This document shows, piece by piece, positions 25,588-25,783 of a stretch of DNA of 25,783 nucleotides. The position numbers were made by a program, and so were the translations under genes. The notes beneath the pieces were generated by a model. It was not told the DNA's origin, did not search any database, and worked only from the letters and a program-made list of their open reading frames with translations. Origin of the DNA: Diaporthe sp. PMI_573 (taxonomy: Eukaryota; Ascomycota; Sordariomycetes; Diaporthales; Diaporthaceae); assembly GCA_021399435.1 (NCBI GenBank), contig JAJTUP010000197.1, positions 1-25,783 of the forward strand. The letters run 5' to 3'. Numbering within the stretch: the stretch's first letter is position 1; each line of letters opens with the position of its first letter.

Positions 25588-25783
25588 GGCAATCTCTTCG
25601 TCGGCGTGCTCCTCAATGACGGTGGCATTCGATGGAACGCGACATATTACATGATCGAGCGTGCTCTTAAGTGTCGCCCTGCCATCGATCTCTACCAGGC
25701 GCAGTGGAAGCCTCCAGATAAAAACGACAAGCACAAGAATGACTTCCTCACCGAGGCTGATTGGCACGAGCTTGAGCTCTTCT
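25588..25783 (+). pseudogene. Second hAT transposase fragment (runs off the right edge)
   Basis: The plus-strand frame is open to the window end with DGGIRWNATYYMIERALKCR, PAIDLY and LTEADWHELELF. This matches the hAT core segment with the conserved RWNxTYxMxxRA motif and the later L-x-x-x-DW-x-x-L helix. It is an earlier part of the protein than the relic at 4385-5358, so the two cannot be compared directly. The upstream part is missing at the junction with the TPR fragment near 25580-25588. Completeness to the right is unknown. Confidence 0.75.

Overview
The window looks like a gene-poor, transposon-rich accessory region of a filamentous ascomycete (Pezizomycotina) genome. The evidence is short 50-70 nt introns with GTAAGN-type donors and CTAAC-type branch points, TATA boxes 35-90 bp upstream of start codons, fungal Ty3/gypsy, Ty1/copia, hAT and PIF1/Helitron-type proteins, and host families typical of these fungi: RING-patatin-like, MYND, a fungal C2H2 factor, a bZIP basic region, vWA, and the TPR tail of an NLR-like protein. 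All identifications come from reading translations and motifs by eye. No database search was run.

Layout. 1-4.1 kb is a three-level nest of LTR retrotransposons. A minus-strand Ty3/gypsy element (Gag start plus 5' LTR, running off the left edge) sits in the RNase H end of a plus-strand Ty1/copia element. That copia element sits, by its 3' LTR, in the integrase of a second, minus-strand Ty1/copia element. 4.4-5.4 kb is a broken hAT transposase. 5.6-6.2 kb is a large imperfect palindrome whose two arms each carry the same short membrane-protein ORF facing inward. 7.2-9.0 kb has two small spliced regulator-like genes: a minus-strand bZIP basic-region protein without a zipper, and a plus-strand C2H2 zinc-finger protein. 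9-11.6 kb is mostly unassigned, with two GC-rich islands. 11.6-13.9 kb holds the best host gene, a two-exon 724-residue RING protein whose patatin-like region has lost its catalytic motifs.

14-16.8 kb is mostly empty, with coding-like scraps. 16.85-19.5 kb is a GC-rich block with a MYND-finger ORF followed immediately by a PIF1-like helicase of Helitron type. 19.5-23.1 kb holds CCAAT clusters, several tandem repeats, a dispersed repeat present twice (56 and 77 bp, differing by three 7-bp units), a second decayed PIF1 C-terminus, and a minus-strand pseudogene with a copia-protease-like domain, an SDD repeat and two related C-terminal modules. That pseudogene is hidden by three in-frame stops. 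23.2-25.8 kb has a vWA fragment, a TPR C-terminus, and a second hAT transposase fragment that abuts the TPR and runs off the right edge.

The genes do not form an operon-like or pathway unit. The region reads as a graveyard and nursery where mobile elements and fragments of expandable fungal gene families are mixed. The plausibly intact genes are the RING-patatin-like gene, the C2H2 gene, the PIF1-like helicase, the MYND ORF and, less surely, the bZIP gene. The most interesting points are the palindrome with its variable 21-bp repeat, the self-priming signature of the gypsy element, the hidden domesticated-protease-like pseudogene, the catalytically dead patatin relative, and the dispersed GTTGGAA-containing repeat.
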